Program-made: the position numbers and the translations under genes
The notes under the pieces: generated by a model
Databases searched by the model: none
Seen by the model: only the letters and a program-made list of their open reading frames with translations
Told to the model about the DNA's origin: nothing
Part shown: positions 26,383 to 34,151 of the stretch, in pieces
How positions within the stretch are numbered: the first letter of the stretch is position 1
Layout of the letters: each line of letters starts with the position of its first letter
Assembly: GCA_947177445.1 (NCBI GenBank)
Contig: CAMWUL010000010.1
Location: 1-64,000, forward strand
Direction: 5' to 3'
DNA: 64,000 bases
DNA from: an uncultured Lachnospiraceae bacterium
Lineage (GTDB): Bacteria > Bacillota > Clostridia > Lachnospirales > Lachnospiraceae

Positions 26383-26434
26383 ATTATCACGCCAGTCTTG
26401 CATTAACCTTGCCAAAACCTTGCATTAACCTTGC
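26383..26434 (-). promoter_or_regulatory. Four 11-bp direct repeats: likely response-regulator operator
   Basis: On the minus strand GCAAGGTTAAT (26434-26424), GCAAGGTTTTG (26423-26413), GCAAGGTTAAT (26412-26402) and GCAAGACTGGC (26401-26391) sit head to tail, followed by GATAATATAG (from 26388), which supplies a -10. Repeats with one-helical-turn spacing over the -35 region are the known layout of OmpR-family operators. They lie between the kinase stop (26425) and the ATPase start (26356). Confidence 0.7.
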
Positions 26435-27381
26435 AATCTGCGGTAAAGGGTGTCTGCGGCAGGGAAGGAGAGAGTAAATACGGTACCCTTCGCCGGTTCG
26501 CTTTCCGCCGTTATGCTTCCGTTCATTTTTTCGGTGAGCTGATGTGCAATGGACAATCCCAGTCCGCTTCCTTTTTGTGAGCGCCCTTTGTCACATTTAT
26601 ACAGCCGTTCGAAGATGTGTTTCAAATCTTCGGCGTTAATACCGATCCCATTGTCGGAAAGCCGTACCTGTATATGATTCTCAAATTTACATAAGGAGAT
26701 TTCTACTTTATCTGCGCGGCTGTGGGCAATCACATTCTGGATCAGATTATTTATTATTCTTGCATATCCGTCCGGATCAAGCATTGCCCGGAATGGCTGC
26801 TCCGGTATGGAAATCTCATATTCTATCTTTTTTTCTTCAAAAACGGGTATCCAGTCGATCAATATATTTCTCGTTAATTCTGCCGCTTCAATTATATCTG
26901 TTTTCAGGACGAACTCATTGGAATTGAGCCTGAACCAGTCAAAAAGCACATCGATATAATCTTTGAGATCGTGCGATTTTCGGCGGGCGATTTCAATATA
27001 CTCGTCATGCTCTCTGCCTGTGACAACGCCTTTGTACGCCGCGTCCAGATAGCCGATCAGCGTTGTGAGAGGCGTCCGGACATCATGGGACAGACTTGTC
27101 ATAAGCTGCTGTGTTTCCCTTTCTGTCCGGCGGAAAACGGCAAGTTCATTTTCATAGGACAGGACAATGTCGTTGATTTCATAGGCGAGGGGAGCGACAA
27201 TTTCATGTGTTTTTGCCAAAATGCGCCGGTTTCCGTTTCCGCCTTTGATATCTGCCAGGGCATCGACCATTTCGGAAATTTGCTTTTTTATGTTACGGAT
27301 AATGGCGGCGTAATAGATAACCAACAATAGCGCAGCCGCTGAGAAAAGAAGGCAAAAAAATTTCATATAGTCAAACCTCAT
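26425..27381 (-). CDS. Sensor histidine kinase of the resistance locus
   Basis: A 318-residue kinase with a single N-terminal helix (about 7-27) and no sizeable extracytoplasmic domain, like intramembrane-sensing kinases. His99 is in SLSHDVRTPLTTL; the ATPase motifs are NNLIQNVIAHS, DNGIGINAEDL and GSGLGLSIAHQ. Its start overlaps the regulator gene by 11 nt. With no sensory domain, it may be triggered through the adjacent ABC transporter, as in Bce-type modules; this is inference. Confidence 0.9.
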   Translation of the reverse strand: MRFDYMKFFCLLFSAAALLLVIYYAAIIRNIKKQISEMVDALADIKGGNGNRRILAKTHEIVAPLAYEINDIVLSYENELAVFRRTERETQQLMTSLSHDVRTPLTTLIGYLDAAYKGVVTGREHDEYIEIARRKSHDLKDYIDVLFDWFRLNSNEFVLKTDIIEAAELTRNILIDWIPVFEEKKIEYEISIPEQPFRAMLDPDGYARIINNLIQNVIAHSRADKVEISLCKFENHIQVRLSDNGIGINAEDLKHIFERLYKCDKGRSQKGSGLGLSIAHQLTEKMNGSITAESEPAKGTVFTLSFPAADTLYRRLQG

Positions 27382-28063
27382 TATTAAATCGGTAGCCGAT
27401 TCCCTTTATTGTCTGTATATATTTCGGATTGCCGGGATTTTCTTCAATCTTTTTTCGTATACGGCTGATGATTGCCATGATATTGCTGTCGTCGTATACA
27501 TATGGTTCTTTCCACACCGCTTCATATATTTGCTGCTTTGTTAAGATTTTCCCCTGATGGCTGGCGCAGAATAAAAGTAAATCGAATTCCTTTGGAGGCA
27601 GTTCAAATATTCCGTTTACGGAAGTAACCATCCGGCTGTCCGCGTCGATTTTCAGACCGTCAAATTCAACCGTCTCCGGTATTTCCCCGGGCCGGTTAAA
27701 GCGGGTATAGCGGCGTATGAGGGAGAGAATGCGGGCGATCAATTCGTCCATTTCAAAAGGTTTTGTCAAATAATCGTCTGCTCCGGCGCGCAGTCCCCGC
27801 ACCTTGGAGATATGATCGTTTTTTGCGGTAAACATCAGAACAGGCAGATTATACCGCTCTCTGATTCTTTCCAGAATCTCGAAGCCGTCAAGCTCCGGCA
27901 TCGAAATGTCCAGTATAACCAGCTGATATTTATGATCTCTCAGCTTTATAAGCCCTTCTTTTCCCAGATAGCAGCAGTCGGTTTCTATATTTTCCTGTAA
28001 AACGCTTTTCTTAATCAGTGCGCAAAGCTCTTTATCATCATCGATCAACAAAATTCTGTTCAT
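27371..28063 (-). CDS. OmpR-family response regulator of the resistance locus
   Basis: A 230-residue regulator with Asp52 in VILDISMPELDG, TAKND and LTKPFEMDEL in the receiver, and a winged-helix domain ending IMAIISRIRKKIEENPG...IKGIGYRF. It is the first gene of the four-gene set regulator-kinase-ATPase-permease. It probably binds the 11-bp repeats upstream of the ATPase. Low GC content like the other three. Confidence 0.92.
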   Translation of the reverse strand: MNRILLIDDDKELCALIKKSVLQENIETDCCYLGKEGLIKLRDHKYQLVILDISMPELDGFEILERIRERYNLPVLMFTAKNDHISKVRGLRAGADDYLTKPFEMDELIARILSLIRRYTRFNRPGEIPETVEFDGLKIDADSRMVTSVNGIFELPPKEFDLLLFCASHQGKILTKQQIYEAVWKEPYVYDDSNIMAIISRIRKKIEENPGNPKYIQTIKGIGYRFNNEV

Positions 28064-28162
28064 GACGGCTTCTCCGTTTCATTAATTGTCCATTTACTTT
28101 TTTTCTTCATGCTCTTGCGTTTTTTGCCGGATTGTGATAAAGTATAAAAGCAATGTAAATAC

Positions 28163-28235
28163 GGGCTTGTAGCTCAGTTGGGAGAGCGCTGCGTTCGCAA
28201 CGCAGAGGTCATGGGTTCGAATCCCACCAGGTCCA
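28163..28235 (+). tRNA. tRNA-Ala (anticodon CGC)
   Basis: A full 73-nt cloverleaf. The acceptor is GGGCTTG with CAGGTCC, including the G3-U70 pair that marks alanine tRNAs. The D arm is GCTC/GAGC, the anticodon stem CTGCG/CGCAG with loop TTCGCAA (anticodon CGC, codon GCG), and the T loop TTCGAAT. The discriminator is A and CCA is not encoded. A TATAAA lies about 15 nt upstream. A strong terminator follows. Confidence 0.95.
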
Positions 28236-28240
28236 TTGTT

Positions 28241-28274
28241 AAGCCACTGTGATTTTTGTCACAGTGGCTTTTGT
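28241..28274 (+). terminator. Intrinsic terminator after tRNA-Ala
   Basis: AAGCCACTGTGA (28241-28252) pairs perfectly with TCACAGTGGCTT (28259-28270), 12 bp, followed by TTGTT. The flanking A/T tracts would also suit the opposite strand. Confidence 0.9.
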
Positions 28275-28326
28275 TACGTGCGCAGCGTATTTTTTATATG
28301 CATATGGCAGCTTTATGCATGTGCCC

Positions 28327-28359
28327 AAGCGGCGGGCAGAGAAAATTCAGCCGCCGCTT
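28327..28359. terminator. Hairpin across the end of the YesN-type gene
   Basis: AAGCGGCGG (28327-28335) pairs with CCGCCGCTT (28351-28359), 9 bp. The stop codon of the minus-strand regulator gene lies in the loop. The T-rich tail (TTTTAT) is on the plus-strand side, so it is better as a plus-strand terminator or an mRNA 3'-end structure. Confidence 0.45.
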
Positions 28360-29111
28360 TTATCCTTGCCGCAATGCAGATTCCGCCATTCCCCGGCGGA
28401 GACGCCTTCCAGCTTTTTGAATACCCGGGAAAAATGAGCGGTGTCGGCATAGCCCACCTGCTCGGCCACCTCACTGATACGCAATGCCGGATCAGCCATG
28501 AGCTCTTTGGCCTGACGGACGCGCACTGTGTTGAGCAGGTCGTAAAAGGACTGATTCAAATGCTTGTTTAACAGCTTGGACAAATGCCATTGACTGACAT
28601 AACAGTGGTCGGCCACATCCTGGAGAGAGAGCCTCCGGGCACAATTTTTTGCTATGTAAGTTTGCGCCTGACGGACCAGAAAGCTGTTGGAATCATCGGC
28701 TTCTGCCTTGGCTTCCGGCGCTTCCGGAGGAGGCAGCCGGTCCAGAACGCCGGTCATATGCTCCAGCGCTTCGTTCAATTCGTCCATTTTGGAGGGTTTC
28801 AGCAAAAAACGGGACACGCCCAGGCGGATGGCCCGCCGGGCGTACTCAAAGTCACGATAGCCGGTGAGGACGGCGATCTGCATCCGGGGAAATTCTCCCT
28901 TAAGAGCAGCCAGCATGGTCAACCCGTCTTCCCCCGGCATTTTAATGTCGGTGAAGAGGATATCCGGTCGGTACTTCCGTATGGTTTCCACACCGGTTGC
29001 GGCGTCCTGGGCCAGGGCCGCAACCTGGCAGCTGTGGGAGGTCCAATCCACCACCTTTTGCAGCCCTTCCGTTATGATAGATTCATCGTCGATCAGAACA
29101 ACCTTATACAT
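28347..29111 (-). CDS. YesN-type response regulator (receiver + AraC HTH)
   Basis: A 254-residue regulator. The receiver has DDE (8-10) and Asp55 (ILFTDIKMPGEDG). The AraC-type double helix-turn-helix covers about 150-245 (RRLSLQDVADHCYVSQWHLSKLL and ISEVAEQVGYADTAHFSRVFK). It pairs with the YesM-type kinase, though the two genes lie at opposite sides of the transporter genes. It most likely turns on the sugar import and phosphorylase genes in response to the sugar. Confidence 0.92.
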   Translation of the reverse strand: MYKVVLIDDESIITEGLQKVVDWTSHSCQVAALAQDAATGVETIRKYRPDILFTDIKMPGEDGLTMLAALKGEFPRMQIAVLTGYRDFEYARRAIRLGVSRFLLKPSKMDELNEALEHMTGVLDRLPPPEAPEAKAEADDSNSFLVRQAQTYIAKNCARRLSLQDVADHCYVSQWHLSKLLNKHLNQSFYDLLNTVRVRQAKELMADPALRISEVAEQVGYADTAHFSRVFKKLEGVSAGEWRNLHCGKDKSGG

Positions 29112-29185
29112 AAGGATTCACCTCCCGGTTTTCCAGCGGAGCCACTTTAACTATTATACCTGAAACAGGGGCGGGGACGCAAGCC

Positions 29186-30040
29186 CTATCCCTTGACGGC
29201 TCCGGCAGTCAGTCCCTTGATGATGTGCTTTTGCAGGAAAATATAGACCATCAGCACCGGTACCACGATCAGCACCACCGAAGCTGCCATGAGCCCATAA
29301 TCCACTCCGGCCTGGGAGCTGATCTCGTTGAGCAGCAGAGTAATGGTTTTTTCCCGGGGGACCCGAAGGAAGAAATTCTGGGTAAACAGGTCATTATAGC
29401 TCCACAAAAAGGAAAATATGGCCACGGTGGCGAAGGAGGACTTGGCCGCCGGCATAATAATGTGGAAATAGACCTGAAAAACGTTGCAGCCGTCAATATA
29501 GGCGCTTTCCTCCAGCTCCAGGGGAACCGATTCGATAAAGCCCATCAGCACGATAATGGCAAAGCACAGATTTCCTGCAATCTGAGGCAGGATAACGGCC
29601 AACAGGCTGAGCCAGCGGCTGCCGCTGCTGGCGATGCCCCAGGCGGCCTCCATGCGGAAGACTGGGATAATGGTGGAAAATACCGGAAACATCATGCCTG
29701 CCATAATGAGGCTGTAGCACACTCCGCGCAGTTTGAAGCGGAAACGGACCAGCCCATAGGCGGCGAAGCCGGCGATCAGAATCACTGCGATGGTGACGGT
29801 GACGGACACGATCAGGCTGTTCAGGTAGGCGTTTCCGAAATCGAAGCGGTCCATGGCTTTGGCATAGTTATCCAGCGTCAGGCCGCTGCCCGGCAGGGGA
29901 ATGGAGAAAGAGTCCCTGCGGATGAGCCCCTTTTCCCTGAAGGAATTCAGAATGACCCAGATGAAGGGATACAGGGTGGTGAGGGCCCAGAGGGTAAGGA
30001 CTGTGTAGATTCCCGCCTTGGCGGGAGTGATCTTTTTCAT
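29186..30040 (-). CDS. Carbohydrate ABC transporter permease (MalG-type)
   Basis: A 284-residue permease with six helices; the EAA loop reads LEESAYIDGCNVFQVYFHIIMPAAK. AAAGGGGG lies before the ATG. It follows the MalF-type permease by 13 nt and they should form the channel heterodimer. No ATPase gene is in the cluster, so a shared MsmX-like ATPase elsewhere probably energises it, as is common in Firmicutes. Confidence 0.92.
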   Translation of the reverse strand: MKKITPAKAGIYTVLTLWALTTLYPFIWVILNSFREKGLIRRDSFSIPLPGSGLTLDNYAKAMDRFDFGNAYLNSLIVSVTVTIAVILIAGFAAYGLVRFRFKLRGVCYSLIMAGMMFPVFSTIIPVFRMEAAWGIASSGSRWLSLLAVILPQIAGNLCFAIIVLMGFIESVPLELEESAYIDGCNVFQVYFHIIMPAAKSSFATVAIFSFLWSYNDLFTQNFFLRVPREKTITLLLNEISSQAGVDYGLMAASVVLIVVPVLMVYIFLQKHIIKGLTAGAVKG

Positions 30041-30053
30041 GGAGGGCCCCCTT

Positions 30054-30947
30054 TCAAATATAATCCCGGGGCTTGAATACCCGGTTGGCTATGTTGGAGA
30101 ACAGCACGCCAAGCACCACGATGAGAATGGCAATGGTGGAGCCGTAGTCAACGTTGCCGCGGTTAAAGGTCTGGTCATACATATAAGTGCCGGTGAGCCA
30201 GCCCTGATCCTGGGGCATGCCGGCTCCGAACATTACCCAGGGCAGATCGAAGACCTTCAGCGCTCCGGTGATGGCCAGTACCAGACAGGTACACAGCACG
30301 TTGCGAAGCAGAGGCAGAGTGACGTAGCGAACCTGACTGAACCCGGTGCAGCCGTCCAAGGCGGCAGCCTCATACAAATCCTGTGAGATATTGTTCAGTC
30401 CCGTCACCAGGATTACGAAATAAAAGCCCACATACTGCCACATTACCGGGGCGAACATCGTGAACAGGAAGTGGTCCGTATCCTTCCAGTCGATGTTTTG
30501 GGAGATGAGTCCCAGGTTGGACAGCAGCTGGTTGAGCATGCCGCCGTTAAAGAGAAAGATCAGGTTGAACATCAGGCCCAGGGCGGTGGCGGATATAACA
30601 ATGGGGAAGAAGTACAGCGTGCGGAACAGCTGTGCCCCCACATGAATGGAATCCACCAGCAGAGCCAGGATCAGAGCGATGCCCACCTGAAAGACCACGG
30701 TACACAGGGTCAGCAGCACGGTGTTGCCCAGAGCGGTACGAAGCTTGGGATCGGTAAACAGAGTCACATAGTTGCCGTACCAGGGCTGGTTGAGCCCCTG
30801 GGCGGGGGTTCCAAGTCCCGTGATATGGGAAAAGCTGTTCCATATATTTTGCAGAAAGGGGTAATACAAAAACAAAATCAGGAACAGGAAGGCGGGCAGG
30901 AGAAATACGATCAGCGGTCCTTTTTTTCGATATAATGTGGGGCCCAT
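30054..30947 (-). CDS. Carbohydrate ABC transporter permease (MalF-type)
   Basis: A 297-residue permease with six helices and the EAA loop LYEAAALDGCTGFSQVRYVTLPLL. Its N-terminus is short and basic (GPTLYRKKGPLIVFLLPAF). The start has AAAGGAG upstream. It is separated from the binding-protein gene by 58 nt holding a terminator-like hairpin. Confidence 0.92.
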   Translation of the reverse strand: MGPTLYRKKGPLIVFLLPAFLFLILFLYYPFLQNIWNSFSHITGLGTPAQGLNQPWYGNYVTLFTDPKLRTALGNTVLLTLCTVVFQVGIALILALLVDSIHVGAQLFRTLYFFPIVISATALGLMFNLIFLFNGGMLNQLLSNLGLISQNIDWKDTDHFLFTMFAPVMWQYVGFYFVILVTGLNNISQDLYEAAALDGCTGFSQVRYVTLPLLRNVLCTCLVLAITGALKVFDLPWVMFGAGMPQDQGWLTGTYMYDQTFNRGNVDYGSTIAILIVVLGVLFSNIANRVFKPRDYI

Positions 30948-30960
30948 AGATTCTCACTCC

Positions 30961-30997
30961 TTTACAAAAAGGCTCCGCCCGGCGGGCGGGGCCTTTT
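30961..30997 (-). terminator. Attenuating terminator between binding protein and permease genes
   Basis: AAAAGGC-TCCGCCC (30967-30980) pairs with GGGCGGG-GCCTTTT (30984-30997), about 14 bp with one G-U and a GGC loop. On the minus strand it is followed by a run of T. It should make the binding protein more abundant than the channel, the usual need in ABC importers. Confidence 0.8.
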
Positions 30998-31005
30998 GGG
31001 CACAA

Positions 31006-32301
31006 TCAGTTTTGGGCGATGGCGGAGTTGACAGCCTCCTCTGCGCTCATCTTGCCTGTGACTACATTCTGTACGTTGGCGAACAGATCGGCCTTGCATT
31101 CGCTGGAGACAGTGTCCTGCACGGCTCCTACCACACCGGTAATGTTGGCGTTGGCATCGGCTGCAGCCTGCTGCAAAGCGTTGAGGCCGGCAGGTGATGC
31201 ACCGTTCTTTAAAGCGGTGACTTCGGTGGTGACAAAGGTACTCATCACCTCATCGGAGGTCATATGTTTGACGAATTCCACGGCGGCTGCCTGCTTTGCA
31301 GGGTCGTCCCAGGCTTTCTTGGTAATAAAGTAGCCCATGGAGATACCGCCGATGGCCTCGCTGGCCTTGCGCTGTCCCTTGGCAGGCACATAGGCGATGG
31401 CATAGTTGTCAAGCTGATCACCATAGTTGTCCACAAAGTGGTTTACCTTCCAGGAACCGTCGATAAGGAAGGCGGCTTCACCGTCGGCGAAAAGCTGCAC
31501 AGTTTCGGCATCGGTGGCGGTGAGAGTATTCACGGGGAAATAGCCTTTTTCATACAGATCCTTGATATCGTTGAGAGCGGCCACCCATTTCTGACCGGCG
31601 GCGTCATCCGCGGAGGCGGGGATATCCAGGTGGTTTTCCAGAGTGCCGTTATTCATGACGGCAAACTCAAACCAGTAGTGCGGAACCTCAAACAGGGAAC
31701 AGGCGATGGGAGAGTAGCCCTTGGCTTTGATGGCTTCACAGTCTTTGAGGAACTGATCCCAGGTGTAATCCGGACCGGGAACGGCCACGCCGCAGTCGGC
31801 AAGAACCTTTGTGTTGACAAACATATTCTCCCAGAAGCCCGAGGAGGGAACGGCATAATTTTTGCCGTCGACTGCTGATGCCAGCATGGAATCCCTCATG
31901 TTATCGGCGTAGTCCGGGTAAGCGGCCCGGATGGTGGCGATGTCTACCACCTTACCTGCCTGGACGAAGGGCTCGGCGTCGGCGTTGGTGAAGAAAAAGA
32001 GCACATCGGGCTCTGTGCCGGTCTGAAAGTCTGTGAGAACCTTGGCTTTCCACTCCTCGTTGGAAGAGTCGGAAGCGTCCAGAATCTTGTTGCCGGTAGC
32101 ATCCTCATAGGATTTCACGGCGTTCTCGTAATTTTTTCGATTGCCGTCGTCGCCGCCGTAGGAGGTGACCACGGTCAGCTCTACATTGGAGGCGGACTGT
32201 CCGCCGGAATTGCTGGGTTTGTTGTCATTGCCGCAGCCGGCCAAAATGCCGGATACCAGAGCGGCGGTGAGAGCCAGTGCCAGAAGTTTTTTCTTTTTCA
32301 T
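31006..32301 (-). CDS. Sugar ABC transporter substrate-binding lipoprotein
   Basis: A 431-residue family-1 solute-binding protein. The signal peptide MKKKKLLALALTAALVSGILAGC ends in the lipobox LAGC, so it is a lipoprotein on the outer face of the membrane. A Ser/Asn-rich tether follows. Motifs such as GISMGYFITKKAWDDPAKQ are typical. The start at 32301 has GGAGG 7 nt upstream. Given the neighbouring GH94 enzyme, the ligand is probably a beta-linked disaccharide or short oligosaccharide. Confidence 0.92.
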   Translation of the reverse strand: MKKKKLLALALTAALVSGILAGCGNDNKPSNSGGQSASNVELTVVTSYGGDDGNRKNYENAVKSYEDATGNKILDASDSSNEEWKAKVLTDFQTGTEPDVLFFFTNADAEPFVQAGKVVDIATIRAAYPDYADNMRDSMLASAVDGKNYAVPSSGFWENMFVNTKVLADCGVAVPGPDYTWDQFLKDCEAIKAKGYSPIACSLFEVPHYWFEFAVMNNGTLENHLDIPASADDAAGQKWVAALNDIKDLYEKGYFPVNTLTATDAETVQLFADGEAAFLIDGSWKVNHFVDNYGDQLDNYAIAYVPAKGQRKASEAIGGISMGYFITKKAWDDPAKQAAAVEFVKHMTSDEVMSTFVTTEVTALKNGASPAGLNALQQAAADANANITGVVGAVQDTVSSECKADLFANVQNVVTGKMSAEEAVNSAIAQN

Positions 32302-32433
32302 GTTATAACCTCCATATTTTCTTGGTGTAACTGCTATTTCTTTGTGCAATATTATAATACAACTTTTGGAGGCGAGAAAAAATAACCAAAATTGTGATTT
32401 GTTGTCCGTTGTTGTCCGGTAAAAAGACGAAAG

Positions 32434-34119
32434 TCATTCCCGCACTGCCACGGTGAGGCGGGCAATGACCTGGTTCCCTGCTCCGCGGACAATGCTTAAG
32501 CCATATTCCGGGCCGTAAAGTATGCGCAGACGTTGATTTACGTTGGCAATGCCGATATTGCCGGAGGGCTCGTGCTGCATGTCGTAATCGGGGGAAAGCA
32601 GACGGACGATATGTGCTTCATCCTCCTCTGACAGTCCGCCGCTGTTTTCGATTTCCAGAAGCAGCCGGTCTTTTTGGCGCAGGCCCCGCAGGACTACATG
32701 TCCCTGGCCTCCGGGGCCGATGCCGTGCTCCACCGCGTTTTCGATTACAGGCTGGAGGATGAGGCGGGGAACCATGCAGTCCATCAAATCATCCGGCAGA
32801 TTCACATCCACTGTCAGCCGATTGCCGAAACGCTGCGTGACAATATACAGATAAGCGTTTACATAGGTCATCTCCTCCCTCAGGCGAACCTGGGGACTGC
32901 CCTTCCGGTCCAGGGCGGCGTCCAGCACGGTGGATAAAGCCTCGATCATTCTGGAGGCCTTTTCATCCCCGCTCATCCGAGCCTGCCAGTTGATGATTTC
33001 CAGAGTGTTGTTGAGAAAATGAGGGTTGATGTGAGCCTGGAGCGCTTTGATCTGGGCATCACGGCGGGCCAGCTCCTCCTGGTAAAGCCGGTCAAACTGG
33101 GAGCGAAGCTGACCGGACATCTGGTTGAAGGAGGCGGTGAGATAACGGAATTCCCGGCTTTCGCTGCCGGTTTCGATCTGATAGCCCAGCTTTCCCCGGC
33201 GGATCTGGCCGGCTCCCTCCATCAGGTCCTGAATGGGCCGGGATATTTTTTGACGGAAAAAACGGAAGGTGAGAAGCAATAAAAGCAGAAGCGACAGACC
33301 CATGGCGGGCAGCAGCCAGCGGGAGCTGTCCGCCCCGGAAATCAGGGAAGCGTAATCCAGGGCCGCCGTTCCCCGCAGGGTGCAGTCGCGTCCCTGAATG
33401 GTGTGCTCAAGTGTCCGTACCGTGGGCTGCAGCGGAGCGTTCTCTTTTAGGGTAAGCAGGGCATCCTCCCCTAATTGAACCGATATTGACGAGGCCCAGG
33501 ACAGCAGGGACAGATCCCCAAAGAAATAGACCGGATCCAGAGCCAGAGTCAATACTCCGATGGAGCGGTAGCCGGAGTCCATCAGGTTGCGCACCAGATA
33601 AATTCTGCCATCCTGTACACAAAAGCCAATGGTAGTGTCCAGCCTGGACGCCAGCTCCTGCACCGGCCCGGCGTCCTGCCGCCACAGCTCCCGGATCTGG
33701 CTGTGGAGCAGGCCGGAGCTGCCGTTGACCACGGTGATGGAGCGATTTTCCGGATCGTGGTCAAAAGAGAACACACCATAGAAGAAGCGGCTGTCCGATT
33801 GATACAGGCGGTTGAACAGCGCCGAGAAGCTGCGGTACAGCATGGCGTAATTCTCATCCTGTCGATACTGGCCCCAGGCTTCCTTGAGCTCCGGGTCGTA
33901 GGAGGGAAGCCTGGAGGCCTCCACTGCACTGTTTAACCGGTCGGCCGCAAGCTGCAGATTCAGCTCGAACTGCTGGGACATGGCCTCTTCCTTTTGTCGT
34001 CCTGCGCCTGATAAAAGGTACCAGCCGATTACCGTGGCAGCAATAACCATGGGCAGCAGCCAGCACAACAGAATAATCAAAGCCATCTGCTGACGCAGAG
34101 AGGATGTGCTTTTTTTCAT
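32434..34119 (-). CDS. YesM-type sensor histidine kinase
   Basis: A 561-residue kinase with two membrane segments (about 16-38 and 285-305) enclosing a ~240-residue extracytoplasmic sensor, then a HAMP domain (RFFRQKISRPIQDLMEG). The His_kinase domain has HINPHFLNNTLEIINW with the phospho-acceptor His. The ATPase domain has LILQPVIENAVEHGIG and SGNIGIANVNQRL. I chose the start at 34119, with GGAGG 8 nt upstream; an ATG at 34146 is flush against its GAAGGG. It begins 33 nt after the GH94 gene ends. Confidence 0.92.
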   Translation of the reverse strand: MKKSTSSLRQQMALIILLCWLLPMVIAATVIGWYLLSGAGRQKEEAMSQQFELNLQLAADRLNSAVEASRLPSYDPELKEAWGQYRQDENYAMLYRSFSALFNRLYQSDSRFFYGVFSFDHDPENRSITVVNGSSGLLHSQIRELWRQDAGPVQELASRLDTTIGFCVQDGRIYLVRNLMDSGYRSIGVLTLALDPVYFFGDLSLLSWASSISVQLGEDALLTLKENAPLQPTVRTLEHTIQGRDCTLRGTAALDYASLISGADSSRWLLPAMGLSLLLLLLLTFRFFRQKISRPIQDLMEGAGQIRRGKLGYQIETGSESREFRYLTASFNQMSGQLRSQFDRLYQEELARRDAQIKALQAHINPHFLNNTLEIINWQARMSGDEKASRMIEALSTVLDAALDRKGSPQVRLREEMTYVNAYLYIVTQRFGNRLTVDVNLPDDLMDCMVPRLILQPVIENAVEHGIGPGGQGHVVLRGLRQKDRLLLEIENSGGLSEEDEAHIVRLLSPDYDMQHEPSGNIGIANVNQRLRILYGPEYGLSIVRGAGNQVIARLTVAVRE

Positions 34120-34151
34120 TGAGAGTACCTCCGGGGTAGTGTTCATCCCTT

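Noticed and set aside
24691-28063. Lantibiotic biosynthesis cluster
   Set aside because: Only resistance and regulatory genes are present; no precursor peptide, LanB/C/M or dedicated peptidase gene was seen nearby.
24691-28235. tRNA-Ala as an attachment site for the AT-rich resistance block
   Set aside because: Islands join at the tRNA 3' end, but the block lies on the 5' side. No copy of the tRNA 3' end and no integrase were seen.
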